A stretch of 11,474 bases of DNA from Hydrogenovibrio sp. UBA650 (GCA_002299245.1 DBOI01000101.1:15644-27117); one strand, 5' to 3'; positions 1 to 6,967 are shown, counted from the first letter of the stretch. Notes: generated from the letters alone by a model not told the origin. Made by a program: numbers and translations.

Positions 1-704
1 TTACCTTTATAAAACTCATCGGCACCAGAATCAGCGATGCGTTGCAGGGTTTTCGCCAGTTCAGGCTGTTTAAGAGTATCTCCGGTTTTCAGGCCTGCAA
101 AATAGTTTTTGAAATTCAATTCAACTGGAGATTTATCGGCAATCCAACCGCCAAACCAATTTGAGCGGCGCTCCAGTTGCGGAGAAACTTCAAAGCCTTT
201 TTCTGCATAACTGATAGCCGGTTTTAATAGCTCTTTCCAAGGCAAGCTACCAAAACGCTGATGCGCCATCCACAAGCCTTTAACCGTACCGGGAACCCCA
301 GAGGCCTGATAACCCACCAATGAGCGGTAAGGAATGACATTTTTTTCCGCATCTAGATACATATCACGAGTTGCCGCCAGAGGCGCTTTTTCTCGGTAAT
401 CTAAAAAATGTACCGCAAGGGTATTGGCTTCATAAGTTTGCAAGGTCGGCGCATACAGAGTCATAAAACCTCCCCCGCCCAAATTACCAGCTTCAGGGTA
501 GGTAACAGCTAATACGAAGCCAGCAGCAACCGCTGCATCAACCGCATTGCCGCCCCGCTTGAGAATATCTTCAGCCACCATCGCGCTATGCTTATCGGGC
601 ATGGCGACTGCGGCTGCCATGGTATGGCTGTATGCCAAATTCGGCAACGCTGCTAAACACAGGCTAAGCCAGAGGAGTTGTTTTCTAAATATGCTGATAA
701 TCAT
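1..704 (-). CDS. ggt: Gamma-glutamyltranspeptidase, N-terminal 234 residues (cut by left edge)
   Basis: Periplasmic gamma-glutamyltranspeptidase, which cleaves or transfers the gamma-glutamyl group of glutathione. Only the N-terminal part of the large subunit is here (about 580 residues are usual); the autoprocessing site with its catalytic Thr lies beyond the window. I translated it by eye. The ATG at 704-702 follows a good AAGGA Shine-Dalgarno (713-709) and overlaps the stop of the M48 gene as ATGA, which suggests translational coupling. A signal peptide covers about residues 1-26 (basic FRK, hydrophobic LLWLSLCLAAL, cleavage after AYS). Family motifs follow: GGNAVDAAVAA (51-61), NLGGGGFM (74-81), LDYREKAP (101-108, whose Arg matches the substrate-carboxylate Arg of the E. 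coli enzyme), TRDMYLD and SGVPGTVKG. The frame is open to the edge, so there is no sign of breakage. The family call is secure; the substrate in this organism is not known. Confidence 0.93.
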   Translation of the reverse strand, partial: MIISIFRKQLLWLSLCLAALPNLAYSHTMAAAVAMPDKHSAMVAEDILKRGGNAVDAAVAAGFVLAVTYPEAGNLGGGGFMTLYAPTLQTYEANTLAVHFLDYREKAPLAATRDMYLDAEKNVIPYRSLVGYQASGVPGTVKGLWMAHQRFGSLPWKELLKPAISYAEKGFEVSPQLERRSNWFGGWIADKSPVELNFKNYFAGLKTGDTLKQPELAKTLQRIADSGADEFYKG

Positions 705-2623
705 GTCATCCTTGGGATTGGCGCATCCATTGTTGCTGCAATGGCCAGTGCCAACTCTTTTTCAATCGGTTTAATTTCACCATCATGCTCTATGCAGATC
801 GTTAAGGCCTGTGAAATTTTCTGTTTAAGTGGAAGTGAGCAGTAAACCAGTTTTTCAGAAGCGCCATTAAACAACTCATGATGTGAATCCTCAATATCGA
901 TCATCTCCAAATTAGGTAATCCAATATGGTTTACCGCTCGCTTGAATGCATTTTGCATAGTTGACTTTGCAATACTGTTCGAATCATGTCCAAAGTGAAC
1001 CAGCATGGATAGAACCAGCTGTATTTCCATTTCAACTTGACTGGCTTTGATAAATTTCACCTTGGTTGCTGACTTCAATCCAAAATGAACATCCAGGTAC
1101 CGGGTAACCAGTTGGAAAATACTCTCTTCAAATATAGTTTTTTGGTTATCCAGTAACATAACCGCCTGCAATAATTTTTTGTATTCGGCATATTGTTGAA
1201 GAGACATCTGTTTTAGAGCCGGCATGCTCAATTCAATTAAGGGTAACTCATTTTCAAGCTCGACTTCATTGAGCTGATTTAGTTGTTTTTCGACCAATTC
1301 CTGCAAACCCTTGATCTCAATATCTTTAAAAGCTTGCTGCCAGTTAATCTCTTCAAGTGTTTGATTTCCATCAATTAAAATAGCAACCACAATGGCCATC
1401 GCCTCGAGTGAATCTGCAGCCTCTTCCACTAAATTAGCAAGACGCTGTTGCTGCTTCTCGGAAAGCTGTTCAAGTATGACTCCGGCTGCCAGAAGTGTGA
1501 CCAATGGCTCAGGTAAACCAGCGATTGGTGAAGAGGCGACACTGGACTCTTCTGGCACAGGCTCAGCTTCACTGATTTCAACGGCTGGTAACGGTTTAAG
1601 AAATTGTCCGTCCCAGCCCGGCTCAATGGATTTAATTCGCAGATCGATTGGCGGATGAGTCGCAAACAAAAATGAGAGCCGGGTATTAAAGGCCTGTCCA
1701 AAAAACATATGGGCCGCTTCTTTAACATCGGTATGACGAATTTTCGAAGATTCGGAAACGCCGCCAATCACCTTTAAAGCGCCAGATATTGCCGATGGAT
1801 CACGAGTAAATTGCACTGATGAGGCGTCCGCCAAAAACTCTCTTTGACGACTTACCGCAGCTTGAATCAAGTTGCCAAACAGAACCCCAATCCAGCCAAT
1901 AATTCGCAGGGCAATACCCGCTAATATAATCCCGCCGCCACTCTTATTGCGTGAACGCGAAGATGAGTAGCGACTATGTCTTTGTGAAGAGGTCAGAATT
2001 CGTCCAAGCACACCAATAAATTCAATGCCGTGCAACAGCATAATAATTCGCAGGTTAAGACGCATATCGCCATTGAGAATATGACTGAATTCGTGACCGA
2101 TAACACCTTGAAGCTGAGTACGTGTCAGCTTATTTACACAGCCTTTGGTCACGCCAATTACCGCGTCCATTGGGGTCTGACCTGCTGCAAAAGCATTGAT
2201 AGTTGATTCATTTTTCAACAGATAGACATCGGGAACAGGCATACCAGAAGCAATCGCCATTTCCTCAACCACATTGAGCACTTTGCGTTCATTTAGATCT
2301 GTTGTATTAGGTGAAATTTTTACGCCACCAAGTGAAGCGGCAACCACGCTGCCACCCTTGGAGAGATGACGACTCTTAAGATAAGAACTAAAAAGCGCCC
2401 CGCCCATTATAAAGGCCCCGACCCCGAGCAGAGTCGGCAGGTATTGAGTTGAAAACAATGCAAGCCAGAATGGCTCTGGAAGCGGTTTTCCAAACGTAAC
2501 CGGTATTAACAATAGCAAAATCAGTGTTGTAACAAAGGTCAACAACACCAGCACCAGAACATAGATCAAAATCAGGTATTTGGTCTTTTTCCGGGCATTG
2601 TCCTGGGCGGAAAAAAAGTCCAT
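701..2623 (-). CDS. M48 family (HtpX-like) membrane zinc metalloprotease with long C-terminal extension
   Basis: Predicted inner-membrane zinc endopeptidase of 640 residues. The catalytic motif HEFSH is at 177-181 and the third zinc ligand is probably Glu262 in SRQREFLAD. The segment ATHPPIDLRI (321-330) is typical of the M48B/HtpX group. Hydrophobic segments at about 15-41 and 60-80 precede the catalytic domain, and two more lie near 190-210 and 230-255. HtpX itself is about 290 residues, so residues 340-640 are an extension: a Pro/Glu/Ser-rich linker (about 345-370), then mostly helical sequence. It ends in a stretch (about 596-640, with IEHDGEIKPIEKEL) that resembles the end of TerB-like domains; that resemblance is my inference. 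The gene lies 26 bases behind lemA, a pairing seen in many bacteria, and overlaps ggt by 4 bases. Its Shine-Dalgarno is weak. It is not HtpX proper, so no symbol is given. Confidence 0.9.
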   Translation of the reverse strand: MDFFSAQDNARKKTKYLILIYVLVLVLLTFVTTLILLLLIPVTFGKPLPEPFWLALFSTQYLPTLLGVGAFIMGGALFSSYLKSRHLSKGGSVVAASLGGVKISPNTTDLNERKVLNVVEEMAIASGMPVPDVYLLKNESTINAFAAGQTPMDAVIGVTKGCVNKLTRTQLQGVIGHEFSHILNGDMRLNLRIIMLLHGIEFIGVLGRILTSSQRHSRYSSSRSRNKSGGGIILAGIALRIIGWIGVLFGNLIQAAVSRQREFLADASSVQFTRDPSAISGALKVIGGVSESSKIRHTDVKEAAHMFFGQAFNTRLSFLFATHPPIDLRIKSIEPGWDGQFLKPLPAVEISEAEPVPEESSVASSPIAGLPEPLVTLLAAGVILEQLSEKQQQRLANLVEEAADSLEAMAIVVAILIDGNQTLEEINWQQAFKDIEIKGLQELVEKQLNQLNEVELENELPLIELSMPALKQMSLQQYAEYKKLLQAVMLLDNQKTIFEESIFQLVTRYLDVHFGLKSATKVKFIKASQVEMEIQLVLSMLVHFGHDSNSIAKSTMQNAFKRAVNHIGLPNLEMIDIEDSHHELFNGASEKLVYCSLPLKQKISQALTICIEHDGEIKPIEKELALAIAATMDAPIPRMT

Positions 2624-2649
2624 AAGACAGGCCTGCTAATTACAGCTTA

Positions 2650-3246
2650 CTAGAATTCAACTTTGGGGGCCTGTTGAATTGCTTCACGATCTTCAAACTC
2701 AAGCATTTCTGCATCCAGAGGATGACCAAAACTTGCGGCAAATAGCGTCTGCGGCATACTCTGACGATAGGTGTTATAGGCCATCACTGAATCATTGAAT
2801 GCCTGACGAGCAAACGCCACTTTGTTCTCGGTTGAGGTCAATTCTTCGGTGAGTTGCATCATATTCTGATTTGTTTTCAGGTCAGGATAAGCTTCCATCA
2901 CCATATTAAAACGCGACATGGCGCCACCTAAAACACTTTCTGCCTGAGAGAGTTGTTGAATAGCACCGGCATTCCCAGGGTCAGCAGAAGCCGCCTTAAG
3001 CAGAGCTGCCGCTTCATTACGCGCCGAGACTACGGCTTCAAGCGTCTCTCTCTCATGAGCCATTGCCTTTTTGGCAACCTCAATTAAATTTGGAATCAGG
3101 TCATAGCGGCGTTTGAGCTGAACATCAATCTGCGCAAAAGCATTTTCATAGCGGTTTTTTAAGGCAACCAGCTGGTTGTAGATGCTAATCAAATAGATGA
3201 TCAACAAAACCACAATAGCTAAAAAAACAATTGTTCCTGTTTCCAT
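2650..3246 (-). CDS. lemA: LemA family protein
   Basis: LemA family protein of 198 residues, with one N-terminal membrane helix (about 6-22) followed by a mostly helical, coiled-coil-like domain. The hallmark segment IDVQLKRRYDLIPNL is at 40-54, followed by AHERETLEAV, and the ending (EMLEFEDREA then PKVEF) is also typical. The open frame extends 4 codons further, to a TTG at 3258. The ATG at 3246 is preferred because GGAG at 3256-3253 sits 6 bases before it, and this GGAG would itself lie inside the longer reading. The biochemical role of LemA is not settled. Its position directly upstream of the M48 protease gene, with a 26-base gap, suggests that the two proteins act together at the inner membrane. 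A candidate promoter lies about 40 bases upstream. Confidence 0.93.
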   Translation of the reverse strand: METGTIVFLAIVVLLIIYLISIYNQLVALKNRYENAFAQIDVQLKRRYDLIPNLIEVAKKAMAHERETLEAVVSARNEAAALLKAASADPGNAGAIQQLSQAESVLGGAMSRFNMVMEAYPDLKTNQNMMQLTEELTSTENKVAFARQAFNDSVMAYNTYRQSMPQTLFAASFGHPLDAEMLEFEDREAIQQAPKVEF

Positions 3247-3282
3247 GATTTTCTCCAACTTGTCTAGTTCGAATTAGGATTC

Positions 3283-3310
3283 ATTTTACATATACCCAAT
3301 CTAATCTAAA
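3283..3310 (-). promoter_or_regulatory. Candidate sigma70 promoter for lemA operon
   Basis: Reading the minus strand, TTTAGA (3310-3305, 4 of 6 to the -35 consensus) is followed after 16 bases by TAAAAT (3288-3283, 5 of 6 to the -10 consensus). Transcription would start near 3276, leaving a leader of about 30 bases before the lemA ATG. The assignment rests on sequence match only. The same 149-base divergent gap also holds the palindrome TTTTGCAAAA (3338-3347), which may belong to control of the plus-strand gene. Confidence 0.35.
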
Positions 3311-3395
3311 GAATGTTTTCACTTTTCCTGCAGATAGTTTTGCAAAATATGATTAAAATGATTCATAAACGCAGACAACTTAACAAGGAATTTCC

Positions 3396-4028
3396 ATGAT
3401 TAATCTGAAAAAACCAATCCTGGTCACTGCCGCAATCACTTTAGCAGCTTTTGCTAGTCAAAATGTCTTTGCGCTTGATGAAGACCTCGCCAACAATGAT
3501 GCTCAAATGACGCAAGACGATATCACTGACAAAGATTTTGATGAAACTATGAATCTATTTCAGCGCGCACCAAAGTCTGCGGCTTTCTTTGATAATGCCT
3601 ATGGCTATGCCGTTTTTCCAACCATAGGAAAAGTCGGCCTAGTTGTAGGTGGAGCCTATGGTAAAGGGCGTGTTTACGAGAGAGGCCGCTTTTCAGGAAT
3701 GGTTGAAATGCACCAGGCTACTATTGGTTTCCAGCTCGGTGGTCAGGCTTTTAGCCAAATTATATTCTTCCAGGATCAACGCGCTTACGACGAATTTACC
3801 AGCGGCAACTTTGAATTTGGTGCTCAGGCATCAGCGATTTTCATTAACGCAGGTGCCAACGCAGAGGCCTCTACCAAAGGCACATCTGTCAGCGCCAACC
3901 TGGGTAACAAAGATATTAAAGCCGAGGGCCAATATTACAAAGGCATGGCGGTATTTAGTGCTGCTAAAGCTGGCTTAATGTATGAAGCCGCACTTGGTGG
4001 TCAAAAATACACCTTTCAGCCAAATTAA
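3396..4028 (+). CDS. Secreted SYLF-domain (YSC84-like, lipid-binding) protein
   Basis: Exported protein of 210 residues. A signal peptide spans about 1-26 (LKK, then a hydrophobic run, cleavage after VFA), followed by an acidic spacer (27-50, rich in Asp/Glu). The rest is a SYLF/YSC84 domain: FFDNAYGYAVFPTIGKVG (64-81), a Gly-rich GLVVGGAYGKGRVYERG (81-97), GFQLGGQAFSQIIFF (111-125) and a C-terminal FSAAKAGLMYEAALGGQKY (187-205). Eukaryotic SYLF proteins bind phosphoinositides and actin; bacterial members are secreted or periplasmic and their function is poorly known. The ATG has an AAGGA Shine-Dalgarno at 3385-3389, 6 bases upstream. A small membrane-protein gene follows after 12 bases and the pair ends at a strong terminator, so the two are probably co-transcribed. 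I found no convincing -35/-10 pair upstream. Confidence 0.85.
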   Translation: MINLKKPILVTAAITLAAFASQNVFALDEDLANNDAQMTQDDITDKDFDETMNLFQRAPKSAAFFDNAYGYAVFPTIGKVGLVVGGAYGKGRVYERGRFSGMVEMHQATIGFQLGGQAFSQIIFFQDQRAYDEFTSGNFEFGAQASAIFINAGANAEASTKGTSVSANLGNKDIKAEGQYYKGMAVFSAAKAGLMYEAALGGQKYTFQPN

Positions 4029-4040
4029 TCATTTCGAATA

Positions 4041-4382
4041 ATGGATTTAACAGGCCTGTTAAACGATGCCATTTTAGAAATTGCATCCTGGATGAAAGAC
4101 TACTCAAATGAGATCGTGCTCTCAATTGTTGCGACGCTATTAGTGATCTATGGCGATGCTATCATGAAACTAGTTAAACGCCAGATTGGAGGTTTGAATA
4201 AATTCGTAAAGATCTCAATTTTTATTGGCTTTTGCGGATTTGGATTCAGCTTTTTGACCGGATTTGCCAGCCCGATTGTAAGTGACTGGCTGGCATCAAT
4301 TGACTCTATATTGCTGCCTTTTGTAGTCGTTTCAATCTTTTATATACTCGGTTATCTGGCGCAGCGAAAAAGCATGCTCTAG
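4041..4382 (+). CDS. Small three-helix inner-membrane protein, probably DUF3392 family
   Basis: Predicted membrane protein of 113 residues with three hydrophobic segments, at about 23-38, 57-80 and 88-107, and a basic C-terminus (AQRKSML). The segment SIVATLLVIYGDAIMKLVKR and the overall layout match what I recall of the gammaproteobacterial DUF3392 family, whose function is unknown. I could not run a search to confirm this. The gene begins 12 bases after the SYLF gene, without a clear Shine-Dalgarno, so translation may be coupled to or re-initiated from the upstream gene. The strong hairpin terminator begins about 20 bases after its stop. It could be a membrane partner of the secreted SYLF protein, but nothing beyond adjacency supports that. 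Confidence 0.72.
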   Translation: MDLTGLLNDAILEIASWMKDYSNEIVLSIVATLLVIYGDAIMKLVKRQIGGLNKFVKISIFIGFCGFGFSFLTGFASPIVSDWLASIDSILLPFVVVSIFYILGYLAQRKSML

Positions 4383-4401
4383 TTCATGCTATAAAACCAA
4401 T

Positions 4402-4429
4402 AAAAAAGGCCTCTTTCGAGGCCTTTTTT
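4402..4429. terminator. Bidirectional rho-independent terminator
   Basis: A perfect 12-bp stem pairs AAAAAAGGCCTC (4402-4413) with GAGGCCTTTTTT (4418-4429) around the loop TTTC. The A-tract on one side and T-tract on the other let it work in both directions. It lies between the ends of the convergent DUF3392-like gene and ppiC, and serves both. The stem contains two copies of AGGCCT, a hexamer that is in excess throughout the window. Confidence 0.93.
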
Positions 4430-4443
4430 ATTCTAAGTAAAAC

Positions 4444-4722
4444 TTAAGATCTGCTGGTCACTTCCAATAAGTGAAACCCAAAATCAGTTTCAACAGGCCC
4501 TTCTACCGAACCAACATCCGCACTGAACACAACCTTATCGAATTCTGGCACCATCATGCCTGGGCCAAACTGTCCGAGTTCACCGCCACTTTGTCCAGAT
4601 GGGCAAGTCGAGTGTGCCGCAGCCAGTTCCGCAAAGTCAGCACCATCGGCGATCTGCTGTTTTAAATCAAGACACTGCTGTTCAGTATCCACCAGAATAT
4701 GACGAGCGGTTGCTAAGGTCAT
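4444..4722 (-). CDS. ppiC: Parvulin-type peptidyl-prolyl cis-trans isomerase PpiC
   Basis: Cytoplasmic single-domain parvulin of 92 residues, almost the same length as E. coli PpiC (93). It catalyses cis-trans isomerisation of Xaa-Pro bonds. Motifs run the full length of the domain: ARHILV (6-11, first active-site His at 8), DGADFAELA (26-34), HSTCPSG (37-43, with the conserved Cys40), GGELGQFGPGMMVPEFDKVV (46-65) and the closing DFGFHLLEV (80-88, second His at 84). There is no signal peptide and no chaperone domain, which rules out SurA or PpiD. GAAGGAA lies just upstream of the ATG as Shine-Dalgarno. It is transcribed divergently from the mevalonate operon and converges on the DUF3392-like gene at the shared terminator. 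Confidence 0.95.
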   Translation of the reverse strand: MTLATARHILVDTEQQCLDLKQQIADGADFAELAAAHSTCPSGQSGGELGQFGPGMMVPEFDKVVFSADVGSVEGPVETDFGFHLLEVTSRS

Positions 4723-4741
4723 TTGAGTTCCTTCAGTTGGT

Positions 4742-4760
4742 TATTATTCAGCGAATAATA
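4742..4760. promoter_or_regulatory. Inverted repeat, possible operator between ppiC and mvaA
   Basis: TATTATTCAGCGAATAATA has two perfect 8-base arms (4742-4749 and 4753-4760) around AGC. It covers the proposed ppiC start point and -10 region and lies about 15 bases upstream of the mvaA -35 box. This fits a dimeric regulator site for either gene. Its AT-rich arms could also be chance, and I do not recognise a known operator. Confidence 0.35.
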
Positions 4761-4784
4761 TAGTGTTAAAAAATTGAGTTTCAA
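4757..4784 (-). promoter_or_regulatory. Candidate ppiC promoter
   Basis: On the minus strand, TTGAAA (4784-4779, 5 of 6) is followed after 16 bases by TATATT (4762-4757, 5 of 6). Transcription would start near 4750, giving a leader of about 28 bases. Its -35 box touches the -35 box of the plus-strand mvaA promoter (4774-4779), so the two polymerases could not bind at once. Its -10 box overlaps the palindrome at 4742-4760. Confidence 0.5.
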
Positions 4785-4803
4785 GCCAATAGCCTCATAT
4801 AAT
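4774..4803 (+). promoter_or_regulatory. Candidate promoter of the mevalonate operon
   Basis: TTGAGT (4774-4779, 4 of 6 to the -35 consensus) is followed after 18 bases by a perfect TATAAT (4798-4803). The mvaA ATG begins at 4811, only 7 bases after the -10 box, so a normal start point would fall on or next to the A of the ATG. No Shine-Dalgarno is seen before that ATG. The whole six-gene operon could be read from here. Other promoters further upstream are not excluded. Confidence 0.6.
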
Positions 4804-4810
4804 ATCGGCT

Positions 4811-5878
4811 ATGGATAAACAGACAGAGTTAGTGACGCGAGAATTTGCACAAATCCCAATGCAAGCAGTTGGGCCTTTTAAATTGGTTGGGGATGTCGAA
4901 GTTGATGATCTCATGGTGCCAATGGCCACCTACGAAACCCCGCTTTGGCCATCGGTTGCACGCGGCGCTCGGGTTGCCGCTCACTCTGGAGGCATTAGAG
5001 TTACCGTTATTGACGAACGCATGACACGCTCAATTCTGTTGCAAGCGCCAAATGCTTCAGTTGCCTCACTAAGACTACAACAAATTCAACAACGCCACGC
5101 TGATTTACAGCAGGTTGTTTCTCAAACCAGTCGTTTTGCCGAACTGATCGATACCAACTTTCAAGTGGTTGGTAACCTGATTTATCTGCGCCTGGAATTC
5201 AAAACCGGCGATGCTTCGGGCCACAATATGGCAACCAACGCCGCTGATAAAATTATCCCGTGGATTCTGGATCAATACTCAGATCTGGAATATGTCTCTA
5301 TCTCAGCAAACTACTGCACCGACAAAAAGGTCTCAGCGGTTAACGGTATTCTAGGCCGCGGCAAATATGTAGTCTGTGAAGCAACCATTCCTAAGAAGTA
5401 CTGTAAACGTTTCTTAAAAACCACACCGCAAGCCATTGTTGATCTGCACATCAAGAAAGATCTGATTGGCAGCATTGTTTCCGGTGGTTTGAGAACCGCC
5501 AATGCTCATGTTGCTAATATGTTGCTGGGCTTTTATCTGGCAACTGGCCAAGACGCCGCCAATATTGTCGAAGGCTCGCAAGCGATTAATCATGTTGAAG
5601 TCACTGAAGATGGTGATCTCTACTTCTCTACCACTCTGCCAAACTTAATTGTCGGCTCTGTGGGTAATGGAAAAGGCTTGGATTTTGTTTTAGAAAACCT
5701 GGAACTTCTTGGCTGTGCTGACAAAGACGCAGAGCCCGGTGTAAACTCCCGCCGTCTAGCCTGTATTGCCGGAGCAACCGCTTTTTGTGGTGAACTCTCT
5801 CTACTCGCTGCTCAAACCAACCCCGGCGAGTTAATGCAAGCACATATCAAACTCGAACGCTCGGCTGAAAAGTCCTGA
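4811..5878 (+). CDS. mvaA: Hydroxymethylglutaryl-CoA reductase, soluble, class I-like
   Basis: Reduces HMG-CoA to mevalonate with NAD(P)H, the committed pathway step. The protein has 355 residues and no membrane domain, so it is cytoplasmic. Catalytic residues can be placed: Glu42 in ATYETP, Lys172 in CTDKKVSAVNG (169-179), Asp248 in TGQDAANIVEGSQ and His345 in LMQAHIKLER. The cofactor loop TGDASGHNMATN (132-143) corresponds to TGDAMGMNM of eukaryotic class I enzymes. CTDKK followed by GRGKYVVCEATIP (182-194) is also class I and unlike the class II enzymes of Gram-positive cocci. The ATG at 4811 is the only start between an in-frame TAG (4790-4792) and Met17. It has no Shine-Dalgarno and lies 7 bases from a consensus -10 box, so the mRNA may be leaderless. 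First gene of the operon; fni follows after 28 bases. The gene name mvaA is used by function; hmgA would serve equally. Confidence 0.94.
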   Translation: MDKQTELVTREFAQIPMQAVGPFKLVGDVEVDDLMVPMATYETPLWPSVARGARVAAHSGGIRVTVIDERMTRSILLQAPNASVASLRLQQIQQRHADLQQVVSQTSRFAELIDTNFQVVGNLIYLRLEFKTGDASGHNMATNAADKIIPWILDQYSDLEYVSISANYCTDKKVSAVNGILGRGKYVVCEATIPKKYCKRFLKTTPQAIVDLHIKKDLIGSIVSGGLRTANAHVANMLLGFYLATGQDAANIVEGSQAINHVEVTEDGDLYFSTTLPNLIVGSVGNGKGLDFVLENLELLGCADKDAEPGVNSRRLACIAGATAFCGELSLLAAQTNPGELMQAHIKLERSAEKS

Positions 5879-5906
5879 CAGCTAAAGCCGAAATAGAGAA
5901 ATCATC

Positions 5907-6944
5907 ATGTCTGAAAACGATTCAAAACAGCTAACTCAACGCAAACAAGATCATATCGATCTGGTTCTCGGCGATCCGGAAGTCGAGCGTAATCAAAACT
6001 GTTTTGATGAGGTAAAATTAATTCACCGCGCCCTGCCGGAAATAGATTATGCCGATGTCGATACCAGCACTCACTTTCTGAGCAAGAAAATATCGTTTCC
6101 ATTTCTGATCTCTTCAATGACCGGTGGTGCCGCCAATAATCTTGGTGAGATCAACCGCAATCTGGCAGTAGCAGCAGAGGCCTGTCAAATTCCAATGGCC
6201 GTTGGTTCGCAGCGAGCGATGATTGTCGATAAAAATGCCGCCAAGAGTTTTAAGTTAAGAGACTATGCACCAACGGTTCCGTTAATTGCCAATATCGGTG
6301 CCGTTCAGTTGAATTATGGGTTTGGAATTGATGAAGCCAAACGCTGCGTTGAAACCCTGGAAGCTGATGCGCTTTATTTACATCTCAACGCCTTACAGGA
6401 ATTGATTCAACCCGAAGGTGACACCAACTTTAAAGGCCTGATTGACAAAATCGAAAAGCTGAACCATGAGCTAGACGTCCCCATCATTCTAAAAGAAGTC
6501 GGTTGTGGACTTTCAGCCCAGGACATAGAACTTGGCATCGGCGCTGGCATTAAATGGTTTGATGTCGCTGGTCGCGGCGGGACTTCATGGAGCAGAATTG
6601 AAGGCCACCGCTCAGAAAACAATCTCGGCTTCACCTTTCAAGACTGGGGCTTGACCACGGTTGAAGGCCTTAAAGTTGCTGATAAATACCAATCAAATGC
6701 AAACTTTATCGCAAGCGGCGGCATCAGAAACGGCATTGATATGGCAAAAGCTGTTATAATGGGCGGCTGTTTGTGTGGGGTTGCCGCGCCTCTGTTGCGT
6801 CCGGCACTTAACTCTGCTGAAGATGTGGTCACAAACATCAAACAATTCCAGCAGGAGTTCAAAGCTACACAGTTCCTGCTAGGCATCGCCAAAGCCGATG
6901 CATTAAAAAATAACCGATCTCTATTGGTTGATAACAAACAATAA
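5907..6944 (+). CDS. fni: Type 2 isopentenyl-diphosphate delta-isomerase (FMN-dependent)
   Basis: Interconverts IPP and DMAPP using reduced FMN and divalent metal, in a TIM-barrel fold of 345 residues, the usual length. Motifs in order: QRKQDHIDLVL (11-21, the diphosphate-binding R-K-x-x-H region), SSMTGGAA (69-76), AVGSQRAM (98-105), NIGAVQLNYGFG (129-140), LHLNALQELIQPEGDTNF (158-175, with the metal- and substrate-contacting Gln/Glu), ILKEVGCGLS (194-203), DVAGRGGTSWSRIE (219-232) and ASGGIRNGIDMAKAVIMGG (269-287, flavin phosphate). A modest AGAGAA Shine-Dalgarno sits 6 bases before the ATG. Lying second, between reductase and synthase, it provides the only isomerase in the window, so no type 1 enzyme is needed. 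Its last codons and stop lie inside a 10-base tandem repeat. Confidence 0.96.
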   Translation: MSENDSKQLTQRKQDHIDLVLGDPEVERNQNCFDEVKLIHRALPEIDYADVDTSTHFLSKKISFPFLISSMTGGAANNLGEINRNLAVAAEACQIPMAVGSQRAMIVDKNAAKSFKLRDYAPTVPLIANIGAVQLNYGFGIDEAKRCVETLEADALYLHLNALQELIQPEGDTNFKGLIDKIEKLNHELDVPIILKEVGCGLSAQDIELGIGAGIKWFDVAGRGGTSWSRIEGHRSENNLGFTFQDWGLTTVEGLKVADKYQSNANFIASGGIRNGIDMAKAVIMGGCLCGVAAPLLRPALNSAEDVVTNIKQFQQEFKATQFLLGIAKADALKNNRSLLVDNKQ

Positions 6945-6958
6945 CAAACAATAACAAA
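6931..6958 (+). repeat. 10-base tandem repeat across the fni stop codon
   Basis: ATAACAAACA occurs twice perfectly (6931-6940, 6941-6950), followed by ATAACAAA (6951-6958), about 2.8 copies. The fni stop TAA (6942-6944) lies in the second copy and the mvaS start is 10 bases after the end. Because the unit is not a multiple of 3, a change in copy number could alter the fni tail or the fni-mvaS spacing. The run is A/C-rich and unstructured. Confidence 0.85.
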
Positions 6959-6967
6959 ACTGAGTTT

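Noticed and set aside
547..774. Plus-strand open frame of 75 codons
   Set aside because: It lies antisense to the start of ggt and the end of the M48 gene, both well supported by motifs and Shine-Dalgarno, and shows no family resemblance.
1429..1767. Minus-strand open frame of 112 codons inside the M48 gene
   Set aside because: It is in another frame of the same strand within a gene whose protein is supported by motifs; composition looks like a shadow frame.
3247..3258. TTG at 3258 as the lemA start
   Set aside because: The GGAG that serves the ATG at 3246 lies inside this extension; no Shine-Dalgarno precedes the TTG.
3316..3368. Promoter for the SYLF gene using TAAAAT (3354-3359) or TTGCAA (3340-3345)
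   Set aside because: TAAAAT has no -35 box at 16-18 bases, and the hexamer 17 bases after TTGCAA (TCATAA) matches the -10 consensus poorly.
6407..6937. Minus-strand open frames opposite fni
   Set aside because: They mirror strongly conserved fni segments and have no recognisable protein features.
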